Source: Glandiceps talaboti
Lineage: Eukaryota > Hemichordata > Enteropneusta > Spengelidae
DNA length: 64,000 nucleotides
Reading direction: 5' to 3'
Assembly (NCBI RefSeq): GCF_964340395.1
Contig: NC_135565.1
Location: forward strand, 178,501 to 242,500
Part shown: one piece after another, positions 33,201-42,744 of the stretch
How positions within the stretch are numbered: position 1 is the first letter of the stretch
Layout of the letters: each line of letters opens with the position of its first letter
Made by a program: the position numbers and the translations under genes
Notes under the pieces: generated by a model
The model's input: only the letters and a program-made list of their open reading frames with translations
What the model was told of the DNA's origin: nothing
Database searches by the model: none

Positions 33201-35881
33201 TTGTCTTACACACCTAAGACTCTAGTACATTGTCTTACACACCTAAGACTCTACTACATTGTCTTACACACCTAAGACTCTACTACATTGTCTTACACAC
33301 CTAAGACTCTACTACATTGTCTTACACACCTAAGACTCTACTACATTGTCTTACACACCTAAGACTCTAGAACATTGTCTTACACACTTACGACTCTACT
33401 ACATTGTCTTACACACCTAAGACTCTACTACATTGTCTTACACACCTAAGACTCTAGTACATTGTCTTACACACCTAAGACTCTAGTACATTGTCTTACA
33501 CACCTAAGACTCTACTACATTGTCTTACACACCTAAGACTCTACTACATTGTCTTACACACCTAAGACTCTACTACATTGTCTTACACACCTAAGACTCT
33601 ACTACATTGTCTTACACACCTAAGACTCTAGTACATTGTCTTACACACCTAAGACTCTACTACATTGTCTTACACACCTAAGACTCTAGTACATTGTCTT
33701 ACACACCTAAGACTCTACTACATTGTCTTACACACCTAAGACTCTACTACATTGTCTTACACACCTAAGACTCTACTACATTGTCTTACACACCTAAGAC
33801 TCTACTACATTGTCTTACACACCTAAGACTCTACTACATTGTCTTACACACCTAAGACTCTACTACATTGTCTTACACACCTAAGACTCTACTACATTGT
33901 CTTACACACCTAAGACTCTACTACATTGTCTTACACACCTAAGACTCTACTACATTGTCTTACACACCTAAGACTCCACTACATTGTCTTACACACCTAA
34001 GACTCTACTACATTGTCTTACACACCTAAGACTCTACTACATTGTCTTACACACCTAAGACTCTACTACATTGTCTTACACACCTAAGACTCTACTACAT
34101 TGTCTTACACACCTAAGACTCTACTACATTGTCTTACACACCTAAGACTCTACTACATTGTCTTACACACCTAAGACTCTAGTACATTGTCTTACACACC
34201 TAAGACTCTACTACATTGTCTTACACACCTAAGACTCTAGTACATTGTCTTACACACCTAAGACTCTACTACATTATCTTACACACCTAAGACTCTAGTA
34301 CATTGTCTTACACACCTAAGACTCTAGTACATTGTCTTACACACCTAAGACTCTAGTACATTGTCTTACACACCTAAGACTCTACTACATTGTCTTACAC
34401 ACCTAAGACTCTAGTACATTGTCTTACACACCTAAGACTCTACTACATTGTCTTACACACCTAAGACTCTAGTACATTGTCTTACACACCTAAGACTCTA
34501 CTACATTGTCTTACACACCTAAGACTCTAGTACATTGTCTTACACACCTAAGACTCTACTACATTGTCTTACACACCTAAGACTCTACTACATTGTCTTA
34601 CACACCTAAGACTCTAGTACATTGTCTTACACACCTAAGACTCTAGAACATTGTCTTACACACCTAAGACTCTAGTACATTGTCTTACACACCTAAGACT
34701 CTAGTACATTGTCTTACACACCTAAGACTCTAGTACATTGTCTTACACACCTAAGACTCTACTACATTGTCTTACACACCTAAGACTCTAGTACATTGTC
34801 TTACACACCTAAGACTCTACTACATTGTCTTACACACCTAAGACTCTACTATATTGTCTTACACACCTAAGACTCTACTACATTGTCTTACACACCTAAG
34901 ACTCTACTACATTGTCTTACACACCTAAGACTCTACTACATTGTCTTACACACCTAAGACTCTAGTACATTGTCTTACACACCTAAGACTCTACTACATT
35001 GTCTTACACACCTAAGACTCTACTACATTGTCTTACACACCTACGACTCTAGTACATTGTCTTACACACCTAAGACTCTAGTACATTGTCTTACACACCT
35101 AAGACTCTGCTACATTGTCTTACACACCTAAGACTCTAGTACATTGTCTTACACACCTAAGACTCTAGTACATTGTCTTACACACCTAAGACTCTAGTAC
35201 ATTGTCTTACACACCTAAGACGCTAGTACATTGTCTTACACACCTAAGACTCTACTACATTGTCTTACACACCTAAGACTCTAGTACATTGTCTTACACA
35301 CCTAAGACTCTAGAACATTGTCTTACACACTTACGACTCTAGTACATTGTCTTACACACCTAAGACTCTAGTACATTGTCTTACACACCTAAGACTCTAG
35401 TACATTGTCTTACACACCTAAGACTCTACTACATTGTCTTACACACCTAAGACTCTACTACATTGTCTTACACACCTAAGACTCTACTACATTGTCTTAC
35501 ACACCTAAGACTCTACTACATTGTCTTACACACCTAAGACTCTACTACATTGTCTTACACACCTAAGACTCTACTACATTGTCTTACACACCTAAGACTC
35601 TAGTACATTGTCTTACACACCTAAGACTCTACTACATTGTCTTACACACCTAAGACTCTAGTACATTGTCTTACACACCTAAGACTCTACTACACTGTCT
35701 TACACACCTAAGACTCTAGTACATTGTCTTACACACCTAAGACTCTAGAACATTGTCTTACACACCTAAGACTCTAGTACATTGTCTTACACACCTAAGA
35801 CTCTAGTACATTGTCTTACACACCTAAGACTCTAGTACATTGTCTTACACACCTAAGACTCTACTACATTGTCTTACACAC

Positions 35882-37459
35882 CTAGTACCCTGTCTCTTTC
35901 TAAGACTCTAGTACCATGTCTCTTTCTAAGACTCTAGTACCCTGTCTCTTTCTAAGACTCTAGTACCCTGTCTCTTTCTAAGACTCTAGTACCCTGTCTC
36001 TGTCTAAGACTCTAGTACCCTGTCTCTGTCTAAGACTCTAGTACCCTGTCTCTTTCTAATGACTGTAGTACCCTGTCTCTGTCTAAGACTCTAGTACCAT
36101 GTCTCTTTCGAAGACTGTAGTACCCTGTCTCTGTCTAAGACTCTAGTACCCTGTCTCTTTCTAAGACTCTAGTACCATGTCTCTTTCTAAGACTCTAGTA
36201 CCCTGTCTCTTTCTAAGACTCTAGTACCATGTCTCTTTCTAAGACTCTAGTACCCTGTCTCTTTCTAAGACTCTAGTACCCTGTCTCTTTTTAAGACTCT
36301 AGTACCCTGTCTCTTTCTAAGACTCTAGTACCCTGTCTCTGTCTAAGACTCTAGTACCGTCTCTTTCTAATACTGTAGTACCCTGTCTCTGTCTAAGACT
36401 CCAGTACCCTGTCTCTTTCTAAGACTGTAGTACCCTGTCTCTTTCTAATGACTCTAGTACCCTGTCTCTTTCTAATGACTCTAGTACCCTGTCTCTTTCT
36501 AAGACTCTAGTACCGTCTCTTTCTAAGACTCTAGTACCCTGTCTCTTTCTAAGACTCTAGTACCCTGTCTCTTTCTAAGACTCTAGTACCCTGCCTCTTT
36601 CTAATGACTCTAGTACCCTGTCTCTTTCTAAGACTCTAGTACCCTGTCTCTTTCTAATGACTCTAGTACCCTGTCTCTGTCTAAGACTCTAGTACCCTGT
36701 CTCTGTCTAATGACTCTAGTACCCTGTCTCTGTCTAAGACTCTAGTACCCTGTCTCTTTCTAAGACTCTAGTACCATGTCTCTTTCTAATGACTCTAGTA
36801 CCCTGTCTCTTTCTAATGACTCTAGTACCCTGTCTCTTTCTAAGACTCTAGTACCCTGTCTCTTTCTAAGACTCTAGTACCCTTGTCTCTGTCTAAGACT
36901 CTAGTACCCTGTCTCTGTCTAATGACTCTAGTACGCTGTCTCTGTCTAAGACTCTAGTACCCTGTCTCTTTCTAAGACTCTAGTACCATGTCTCTTTCTA
37001 AGACTCTAGTACCCTGTCTCTGTCTAAGACTCTAGTACCCTGTCTCTGTCTAAGACTCTAGTACCCTGTCTCTGTCTAAGACTCTAGTACCCTGTCTCTG
37101 TCTAAGACTCTAGTACCCTGTCTCTTTCTAATGACTCTAGTACCCTGTCTCTTTCTAAGACTCTAGTACCCTGTCTCTGTCTAAGACTCTAGTACCCTGT
37201 CTCTTTCTAAGACTCTAGTACCCTGTCTCTGTCTAAGACTCTAGTACCCTGTCTCTTTCTAAGACTCTAGTACCCTGTCTCTGTCTAAGACTCTAGTACC
37301 CTGTCTCTGTCTAAGACTCTAGTACCCTGTCTCTGTCTAAGACTCTAGTACCCTGTCTCTGTCTAAGACTCTAGTACCCTGTCTCTTTCTAATGACTCTA
37401 GTACCCTGTCTCTTTCTAATGACTCTAGTACCCTGTCTCTTTCTAATGACTCTAGTACA
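35882..37459 (-). repeat. 26/27-bp minisatellite related to the 29-bp satellite (about 60 units)
   Basis: The units contain CTAAGACTCTAGTACCCTG followed by TCTCTTT or TCTCTGT, with a period of 26. A common 27-base type carries CTAATGAC in place of CTAAGAC, and a few units are shortened (for example GTACCGTCTC near 36355 and 36512). The core CTAAGACTCTAGTAC is shared with the 29-bp unit, so the two arrays are homologous monomers with a different second half. The array is less homogeneous than the 29-bp block. It sits between that block and the exon at 37469-37644. The exon-proximal end at 37448-37461 (GACTCTAGTACATT) is of the 29-bp type, not the 26-bp type. Confidence 0.95.
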
Positions 37460-37469
37460 TTATCTCACC
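37458..37469 (-). promoter_or_regulatory. 5' splice site of the ACSS3-like exon at 37469-37644
   Basis: On the minus strand the exon ends TTTAAG and the intron begins GTGAGATAATG, a good AAG|GTGAG donor. Within 10 nt the intron becomes repeat: AATGTACTAGAGTC is identical to part of the 29-bp satellite unit. No unique intronic sequence separates the donor from the arrays. Confidence 0.85.
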
Positions 37470-37644
37470 TTAAACGGCATACCATTAGCCATTGACATCA
37501 GAGTAGATCGGGATATCTTTCCTGATTTAGTTTTTGGTAATTTTGTCACCACAACAGCTTTCTTAAATGCAGCTACAGGTCCTATACTATCTCTAACAAC
37601 TTGAATGACTTCCTCTATGATTGTCTGATGTGGCTGCTGTATGC
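37469..37644 (-). CDS. ACSS3: ACSS3-like acyl-CoA synthetase, internal exon with catalytic lysine region
   Basis: This 176-nt exon encodes part of the AMP-binding C-terminal domain of a short-chain acyl-CoA synthetase. The family activates acetate or propionate with ATP and CoA; ACSS3 is a mitochondrial, propionate-preferring member. The translation contains IGPVAAFKKAVVV and LPKTKSGKISRS. The lysine of SGK corresponds to the conserved C-terminal catalytic lysine (A10 motif), which is acetylated in ACS enzymes. The following ANGMPFK resembles the ACSS3/PrpE-type end rather than the MRR-type end of ACSS1/2. The acceptor is TTTTATTTCAG at 37645-37655 and the donor AAG|GTGAG at 37467-37469. It starts with two bases completing a Gly codon split from the 61127-61226 exon, then 58 codons with no stop, ending in phase 0. 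Roughly 25 more C-terminal residues would be expected on exon(s) left of base 1, beyond the satellite. Paralogue choice rests on family memory, not a search. Confidence 0.85.
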
Positions 37645-37656
37645 CTGAAATAAAAC
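37645..37656 (-). promoter_or_regulatory. 3' splice site upstream of the 37469-37644 exon
   Basis: Reading the minus strand, TTTTATGTTTTATTTCAG leads directly into the coding sequence GCATACAGC. It is a T-rich polypyrimidine tract ending in AG, and it sets the exon start in the phase required by the preceding exon. Confidence 0.8.
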
Positions 37657-37749
37657 ATAAAATATTACTTGCATGACAACTTAGAAATGAGTTGTTACTA
37701 ATGGAGCATTATTTTCAATTAGTCAGATTGATTAAAAGTTTATTTAGTG

Positions 37750-37837
37750 ATTTGAATATATCTACTGTTCATACATTAACTAAACATTGTGCCATTTGAA
37801 TATATCTACTGTTCATACATTAACTAAACATTGTGCC
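37750..37837 (+). repeat. Tandem duplication of a 44-bp segment
   Basis: Two adjacent identical copies of a 44-bp AT-rich segment start at 37750 and 37794, each ending ACTAAACATTGTGCC. This is intronic sequence about 100 bp upstream of the exon acceptor. No function is apparent. Confidence 0.9.
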
Positions 37838-37954
37838 ATTTTTGGGACCGAAATGCATTTCTGGAAAATAGTCTCCTGTTTTATTTTTAAACTGAACTAT
37901 TTCCTCAAGATCGAGGTAGCTAAATGGTCCAAAATTGAACAGTTGCGGGGCAAA

Positions 37955-38041
37955 ATGCTAGATCTAGCACTTCGCCACTTTTTGACAAAGTGCTAGATCT
38001 AGCACTTCGTCAGTTTTCGCCGAAGTGCTAGATCTAGCACT
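37955..38041. repeat. Left palindrome cluster
   Basis: Three copies of the self-complementary AGTGCTAGATCTAGCACT lie at about 37954-37971 (first base variant), 37989-38006 and 38024-38041. They are separated by spacers CGCCACTTTTTGACAA and TCGTCAGTTTTCGCCG. The copies could extrude as cruciforms or act as multimeric binding sites for a transposase. Confidence 0.9.
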
Positions 38042-39178
38042 TCACCAGAAAACAACGAAGTGCGGGACTGTAAAAGTGTAAACAACGAAGCGCCTCCAAC
38101 GGCTTGATATAACGTGGTCGTTCGCATCGATAAACGTCACATACATGCGTCATGTCAGTAGTCCGTGGTCGTGTGGCGCATGGTCGACTCCAAAACTTAT
38201 CTTTGGCCGATTGTAACAACGACACGATTTATCTGAAGTTTGTTAAATGTTTGCCGAGTAAAACGGCCGGTTGAAAGTTCACGTTGCCGTACGTACGGTT
38301 GTGTCCCGGGGGTTGTGTGTTCTGTTACAAACATGCCTTGTCAATACCTCGCGGTGGATGAACTTGCGCGATCACAGAAACAAGTGTTATTATTTTACCC
38401 CTTTCACATACAATTGGCTAAAACACGTCAATGATATTATCGACATTGTATTGTATTCTGATAGAAACATTCTGATATCATACATATCTCGGGAGTGCCT
38501 GTGGGTGGTACTGTACTTCAGATCTTCAATCTACTCTGTAAACAAGGACTAGCCACTCAGTATTTCTTGTACCATGTCTATTTTAGAGCGGGAAAGATAT
38601 ATCAATCATAACGTCTTGAAATAAATTTGAAAATCACTGAAATCTTTATCCAGTATCCATCTTTCAGTATAATCACCTGTGTGCTTATTTTCATTCTAAT
38701 CTATGAAGTAGTAGAACAAGAATATTGTGCAAAATCATGTCATAACACGAGATTTACACGAGGTAGAGCGCGCCTCTGGGGACACATTTATTCTTAGACT
38801 ATAAAATCTTTAAAATTTCTCCAAACTGTTTGAACGGATAGTTTTATTTTGTTGATCTCTCTGAAATGACAAAATCAATATGGGGGTCATTGTGTTTGTT
38901 TTTAAACAAACCGACACCCCTTTCTTTCCCCGGATCCTGGATTTGGCAGCCATGCTGGATTCTAAAAAGATGAGTTTGACAATATGCACTTTATGTTCGC
39001 AATTTTTCTCGTATAAACCATTTCCTATCGCTATCGTATTTCTTACTTTTGTTAATGATATGCAATCCAGTTCATGAAGTGACGTTTATTACTGCTCTAC
39101 GATCCTCGGCGTCACACTACGCTAATTGTAGCATTATGAAGTCACTTCCTCTGGACCGAACCAAACTATAACCGATGG

Positions 39179-39179
39179 C

Positions 39180-39242
<63 letters not shown>
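39179..39242. repeat. (ATT)n microsatellite
   Basis: About 20 uninterrupted ATT units lie inside the palindrome-ended element. They are not preceded by a polyadenylation signal or LINE-like 3' end, unlike the (ATT)n at 54685-54731. Confidence 0.97.
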
Positions 39243-39243
<1 letters not shown>

Positions 39244-39806
39244 TCCCACATTGGATATAATTTCTGAGCGAACAGGAATTACATAAGGGACGATATTGAA
39301 GTTGGTGATTGTCTAGGAATGCAAAAAAATTCCGATAAACAGTAATGTCGTGATGATTTACTTGAGATCTGGCGAAGTCATGGATTATTTATTGTCGTTG
39401 TTTTCAGTCAAGAAGTTGGCAGTACCAAGTATATTGAATTTACAAAACAGTAGTAACGGGTTATCTATAGATTTCTATCAAAATATTAACAGCAATGAAG
39501 GGCTGAAATTAAAATTGTTCACACGAATATGTTTTCGCACTTATGTTTTCGATAGCAATATTTTTTGTCATCTATTAACGATCTGATAATACTGAAAGAA
39601 GTGAATCTATTCAATAGAAATATAGTGAACGTGATATAAACTTACACCCAGACTTTATTTTCGTGTTCAACGATCAAGAAAAATCTTCGCTCTCGACACA
39701 CACTAACCCCCCCCCACACACACACCCCAAGAAATTCAGTTTTCCTTTGTATTATTTCTTTGTCATGCAATGTTACAAATGTCACTGCCATTAAATCTGC
39801 AGTATG

Positions 39807-40157
39807 AAGTCTGTGACGCACGCCGAACTAAATACTTCTACTTCCTGAAGTCTTCGAAGTTTCGAGTGTATGGGAGTGCGTTATTTGACATGAACAGTTG
39901 TCAAAATGGAGGTCTACGGTTGTTGATAGTGGTGTCAAGCCTTTGTCAAGTACAGAGTACGAAACGTGGTACCGAAACGACTACGTGCTATAGTTGGAGT
40001 CTGTGACGAACGCCGAACGAAATTAAAAAGTTCGTAGTTTCAACTGCGTTATTTGACGTGACAGCTGTCCAAAATGGCGGTCTGCGGTTGTTGGTAGTGG
40101 TGTCAAGCCGCTGTAAGGAGTACGAAACGTGGAAGGGAAACGACCACGTGCTGTAGT
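39807..40157 (+). repeat. Direct duplication with 191-bp period
   Basis: Two diverged adjacent copies begin AGTCTGTGACGCACGCCGAA (39807) and AGTCTGTGACGAACGCCGAA (39998). Both include GCGTTATTTGAC, a CAAAATGG(A/C)GGTCT(A/G)CGGTTG segment and GAGTACGAAACGTGG. The short frames across them are not conserved in phase, so coding is unlikely. Confidence 0.85.
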
Positions 40158-40357
40158 TTTCGCCGCATAGAACATCGAAAAAGTACAAAACTGAACGTTA
40201 CTAAAAATTACTAAGTAGAAACTTGTTTGTGCATTGGCAAAACATACGGAAAATCAAACTCTAAGGTTGTTAAACACGGGAAGTAACATTTTACACTGAG
40301 AGTAATAACATGTCCATTACCGGTATAAGTTATAACATGACATATTTACCGATGACC

Positions 40358-40505
40358 TAGCACTTTGCCACACTTTGTTGAAATGCTAGATCTAGCACTT
40401 CGCCACTTTTTGACAAAGTGCTAGATCTAGCACTTCGTCAGTTTTCGCTAAAGTGCTAGATCTAGCACTTTGTCAAAAAGTGGCGAAGTGCTAGATCTAG
40501 CACTT
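40358..40505. repeat. Right palindrome cluster
   Basis: Copies of AGTGCTAGATCTAGCACT lie at 40417-40434, 40452-40469 and 40487-40504, with a variant at about 40382-40399 and a half copy ACCTAGCACTTTGCC at 40358. The spacer CGTCAGTTTTCGC keeps the same + strand orientation as in the left cluster, although the flanking CCACTTTTTGACAA spacer also occurs here inverted (TTGTCAAAAAGTGG). Confidence 0.9.
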
Positions 40506-40541
40506 TGCCCCGCAACCGTTCCGATTTTGAATTCTTTGTTA

Positions 40542-41260
40542 CATGCAAGATCTGGTCTCATTTACAACAAGTCTTTGTCAAAGACATAGCCCCCAAAAAG
40601 GATTTGTTGTAGAAGGAAAGAATGGATTTTTGTTGGTACTACTGAAAGGTGTGGTGTATGTTTGAACATGAAATAAAGTTATTGATTGAAATGTGAGAGT
40701 ACTTAGTATAAAGTAATTGCTGAAATATGTGGAGTGATGTATAGAAAATGGAGGTAAGATTTGTGTGTATGTGTGTGTGTTAAAGAAAGCACTGAGGCTA
40801 TATGATTGGAGTGAGTTTGATATACGTAGGTATGACTGTGTATTTGGCAAGTGATGTTGAAAGTGAGTGTGGGTTGACATATACAGTATTGACTATATAT
40901 AAATTGTGACAATATACTCTGACTATTTTGGTAGGTGTGTATGGCCTGAAGTAATGTCAAGGCAAATGTAAGGGAATGATTTCGTCTAGTCTGACAATAC
41001 AATGACAAGTTGTTAAGTCTGTGCAGTATTTTGCTGGCTTCCAGTTAAAAAAGGACAGCAATAATGTCATGGCTATTATGCCAATTAAAAAGATACAGCC
41101 ACTCAGCATCAAAAAGGGATTATTTTTTATCTGTATGTGTAGATCCTGGACAATTTCAACTATGTCAGCATTGACTTAAAGATTGCAACACAGAAACACA
41201 AACACACCTCATAGATTTTACATGATGTCTGTATGAATCATACTATGATAATTTTATATC
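40542..41260. other. Intronic spacer without recognised feature
   Basis: This GT-rich to AT-rich sequence includes a TGTGTGTATGTGTGTGTGT run near 40765. Minus-strand open frames of about 100 codons here (40578-41008) are low-complexity translations rich in His, Thr and Ser with no domain. I see no gene. Confidence 0.6.
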
Positions 41261-41997
41261 TGACCTTAACTCAAAGGTCATCTAAAACAAATATTGTATC
41301 TGATATTGAGCAGGCAGACAATTGAAATCACATGGCTTGTGCTTGTTGAATTACAATGTCTTTCAACAAATTTTTGTCCTGTGACTTTGAATGCAGTCAA
41401 GGCCAAAGGTCATATGGTCTCATTACAAAGGTCATTACTGATAAAATGGAGGTAGACACTTGAATGTTATCTCCATCTATTAAGGTTCAAGAGTTAATGA
41501 GTAAAATGTAAATACTTATGACAAATATGGCCGCCATTTGGTTGTTATTGTATGGGTTGTAAAACGAAGTGACATGCATATGCAGGCTATAGTATCTGAC
41601 AAGCGTGCCAGCAGTCCATGCATATCAGAAATTTACATATACACCTTGACCCTGAAGGTCAAAGTCAAAGTTCAATGTGTCATTAGAAAGCTCGTCATTG
41701 ATAATATGGGTGAAGACACTTAAATGAAGTCTCTATGTGTTAAAGTTCAAGAGTTATTGGGCAAAGTGTGATTATTTACAACAAATATGGCCGTCATTTC
41801 GCTGTTGTCATGAAGGTTGTGAAACCGAGTGATGTGCATATGCCCTCTATAACATCTGACATTTGTACCAGGTTTGGTTGAAATTGACACATGCATATTG
41901 GAGATACAGGTGGATACAGACGGAAGGAAGGATGGACAGACGAATGGATCGAGCCCAATGTAGAAGCCCCCGTTGGGCTGCGCCCTTTGGGAGCTAA
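41261..41997 (+). mobile_element. Tandem-repeat-bodied element A with hairpin tail ending CTAA
   Basis: The body has two diverged copies of a roughly 260-bp unit; compare TGATAAAATGGAGGTAGACA near 41440 with TGATAATATGGGTGAAGACA near 41698, each followed by a CAAATATGGCCG segment. The tail runs through GGACAGACGAATGGATCGA, a CCCAAT block and a GC-rich hairpin (AAGCCCCCG ... GGGAGCTT-like arms), ending CTAA at 41994-41997 followed by T. The same tail design closes the elements ending at 45131 and 56703. A 3' hairpin next to CTAA|T recalls Helitron-type ends, but the spacing is atypical and no Rep/helicase is present. Confidence 0.55.
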
Positions 41998-42089
41998 TTT
42001 AAACAAGCAGTCATCGGAGATGACTCAGTCCCTACAATGGATGTTTACAGAGAATAGCCACCAGTTATGGTAGTGTGATGTATTAGATT

Positions 42090-42560
42090 GTATGAAATAT
42101 AGCACCAATGGCATTGTAGCACTGTATAATTGATTGAATATTTACATAGTACATTTTTTGAACGTTTACTTGTCTATTAATCCCTGTTGTTATCTTTGCA
42201 ATATACCCGATCATTTGGATGTTGCTATGGGCATGGTCCTGTTGCTAGGCATGTTTACATACATTTCTTGAATGTTTATTCAATTGTCTATTAATCACTG
42301 TTGTTATCTTTGCGATATGCATGAGCATTTGACTGTTGCTATGGGCATGGTTTTGTTTCCATACATTTTTTGAATGTTTGTTCACTTTTCTAAAAATCCC
42401 TGTTGTTATCTTTGTCAAATACACAACCTTTTGGCTGTTGCTATGGGCATAGTCATTTTTTGAATGTTTGGTCACTTGTCTAAAAAATCCTGTTGTCATC
42501 ATTGTGAAATATGGTCGTGGTTGTGAAGGATATTTACATAGTTTTTTTGAATGTTTACTC
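42090..42560 (+). repeat. Array of about 113-bp units (TTGGCTGTTGCTATGGGC family)
   Basis: The units contain TTTGGCTGTTGCTATGGGC, a TTTTTTGAATGTTTA segment and a GTTGTTATCTTTGC segment. The array starts after CACCAATGGCATTGTAGCAC (42097). It stops abruptly at GAATGTTTACTC (42560), where the minus-strand LINE begins. The sequence expected next (ATTTGCCTACC..., as at 54912) is found on the far side of the LINE at 52702. Similar units recur at 52850-52990, 53440-53905, 54732-55000 and 56278-56330. Confidence 0.8.
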
Positions 42561-42744
42561 TATATACAATTCTTTATTTAGTTTGAGCAAGTTCTGCTCA
42601 TCAGTTTAATACAGAACTAGAAAAACAAAAATCATCACGAAGAAAACATGTCGGAGAATGTACTAAATACAAATTACGTTAATATATGAACCGAACGTAG
42701 GATGCCTGCTTGTTTTAAATATCTACCTAAATTGCAAAGCTGCT

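Larger units (their letters stand above)
1..35881 (-). repeat. 29-bp satellite array (about 1,237 units)
   Basis: A head-to-tail array with an exact 29-base period fills the first 35.9 kb and is cut by the left window edge. On the + strand each unit contains ACACACCTAAGACTCTA followed by a G/C dimorphic base and TACATTGTCTT. Phase is held very tightly: a marker at 501 and one at 31939 differ by 1,084 units plus 2 bases, explained by single-base insertions near 15986 and 16891. Substitution variants recur in ordered cassettes, giving a higher-order structure. 29 is not a multiple of 3 and CCTAAG places stops, so no open frame survives. The array lies in the intron downstream of the minus-strand exon at 37469-37644, so it should be part of that primary transcript. 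On the minus strand every unit holds TTAGGTGTGTAAGA, a splice-donor-like string. Confidence 0.98.
37927..40541. mobile_element. Non-autonomous element with palindrome-rich inverted termini
   Basis: The ends match as inverted repeats. The left end near 37927 reads CAAAATTGAAC, then GTTGCGGGGCAAAATGC and a series of 18-bp perfect palindromes AGTGCTAGATCTAGCACT. The reverse complement of the right end (about 40400-40541) gives CAAAATCGGAAC, GTTGCGGGGCAAAGTGC and the same palindromes. The interior, about 2.3 kb, has only short open frames with no recognisable domain. It holds an (ATT)n tract and a 191-bp direct duplication. No transposase was seen, so it would depend on another source. The superfamily is not identified and no clear target duplication was found. 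Confidence 0.65.

Noticed and set aside
1-35881. CRISPR array (29-bp repeats suggested one)
   Set aside because: The repeats are directly adjacent with no spacers, number over a thousand and lie in a eukaryotic intron. There are no cas genes.
1-35881. Telomeric or centromere-specific repeat
   Set aside because: The unit is not a TTAGGG-type telomere repeat. The array lies in the intron of a gene; a centromeric role cannot be judged from sequence.
37392-37604. Plus-strand 70-codon frame spanning the array and exon
   Set aside because: Its first half is minisatellite and its second half is the antisense of the ACSS3-like exon.
40578-41008. Two overlapping minus-strand frames of about 100 codons
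   Set aside because: Low-complexity His/Thr/Ser composition from GT-rich DNA. No conserved motif or splice context.
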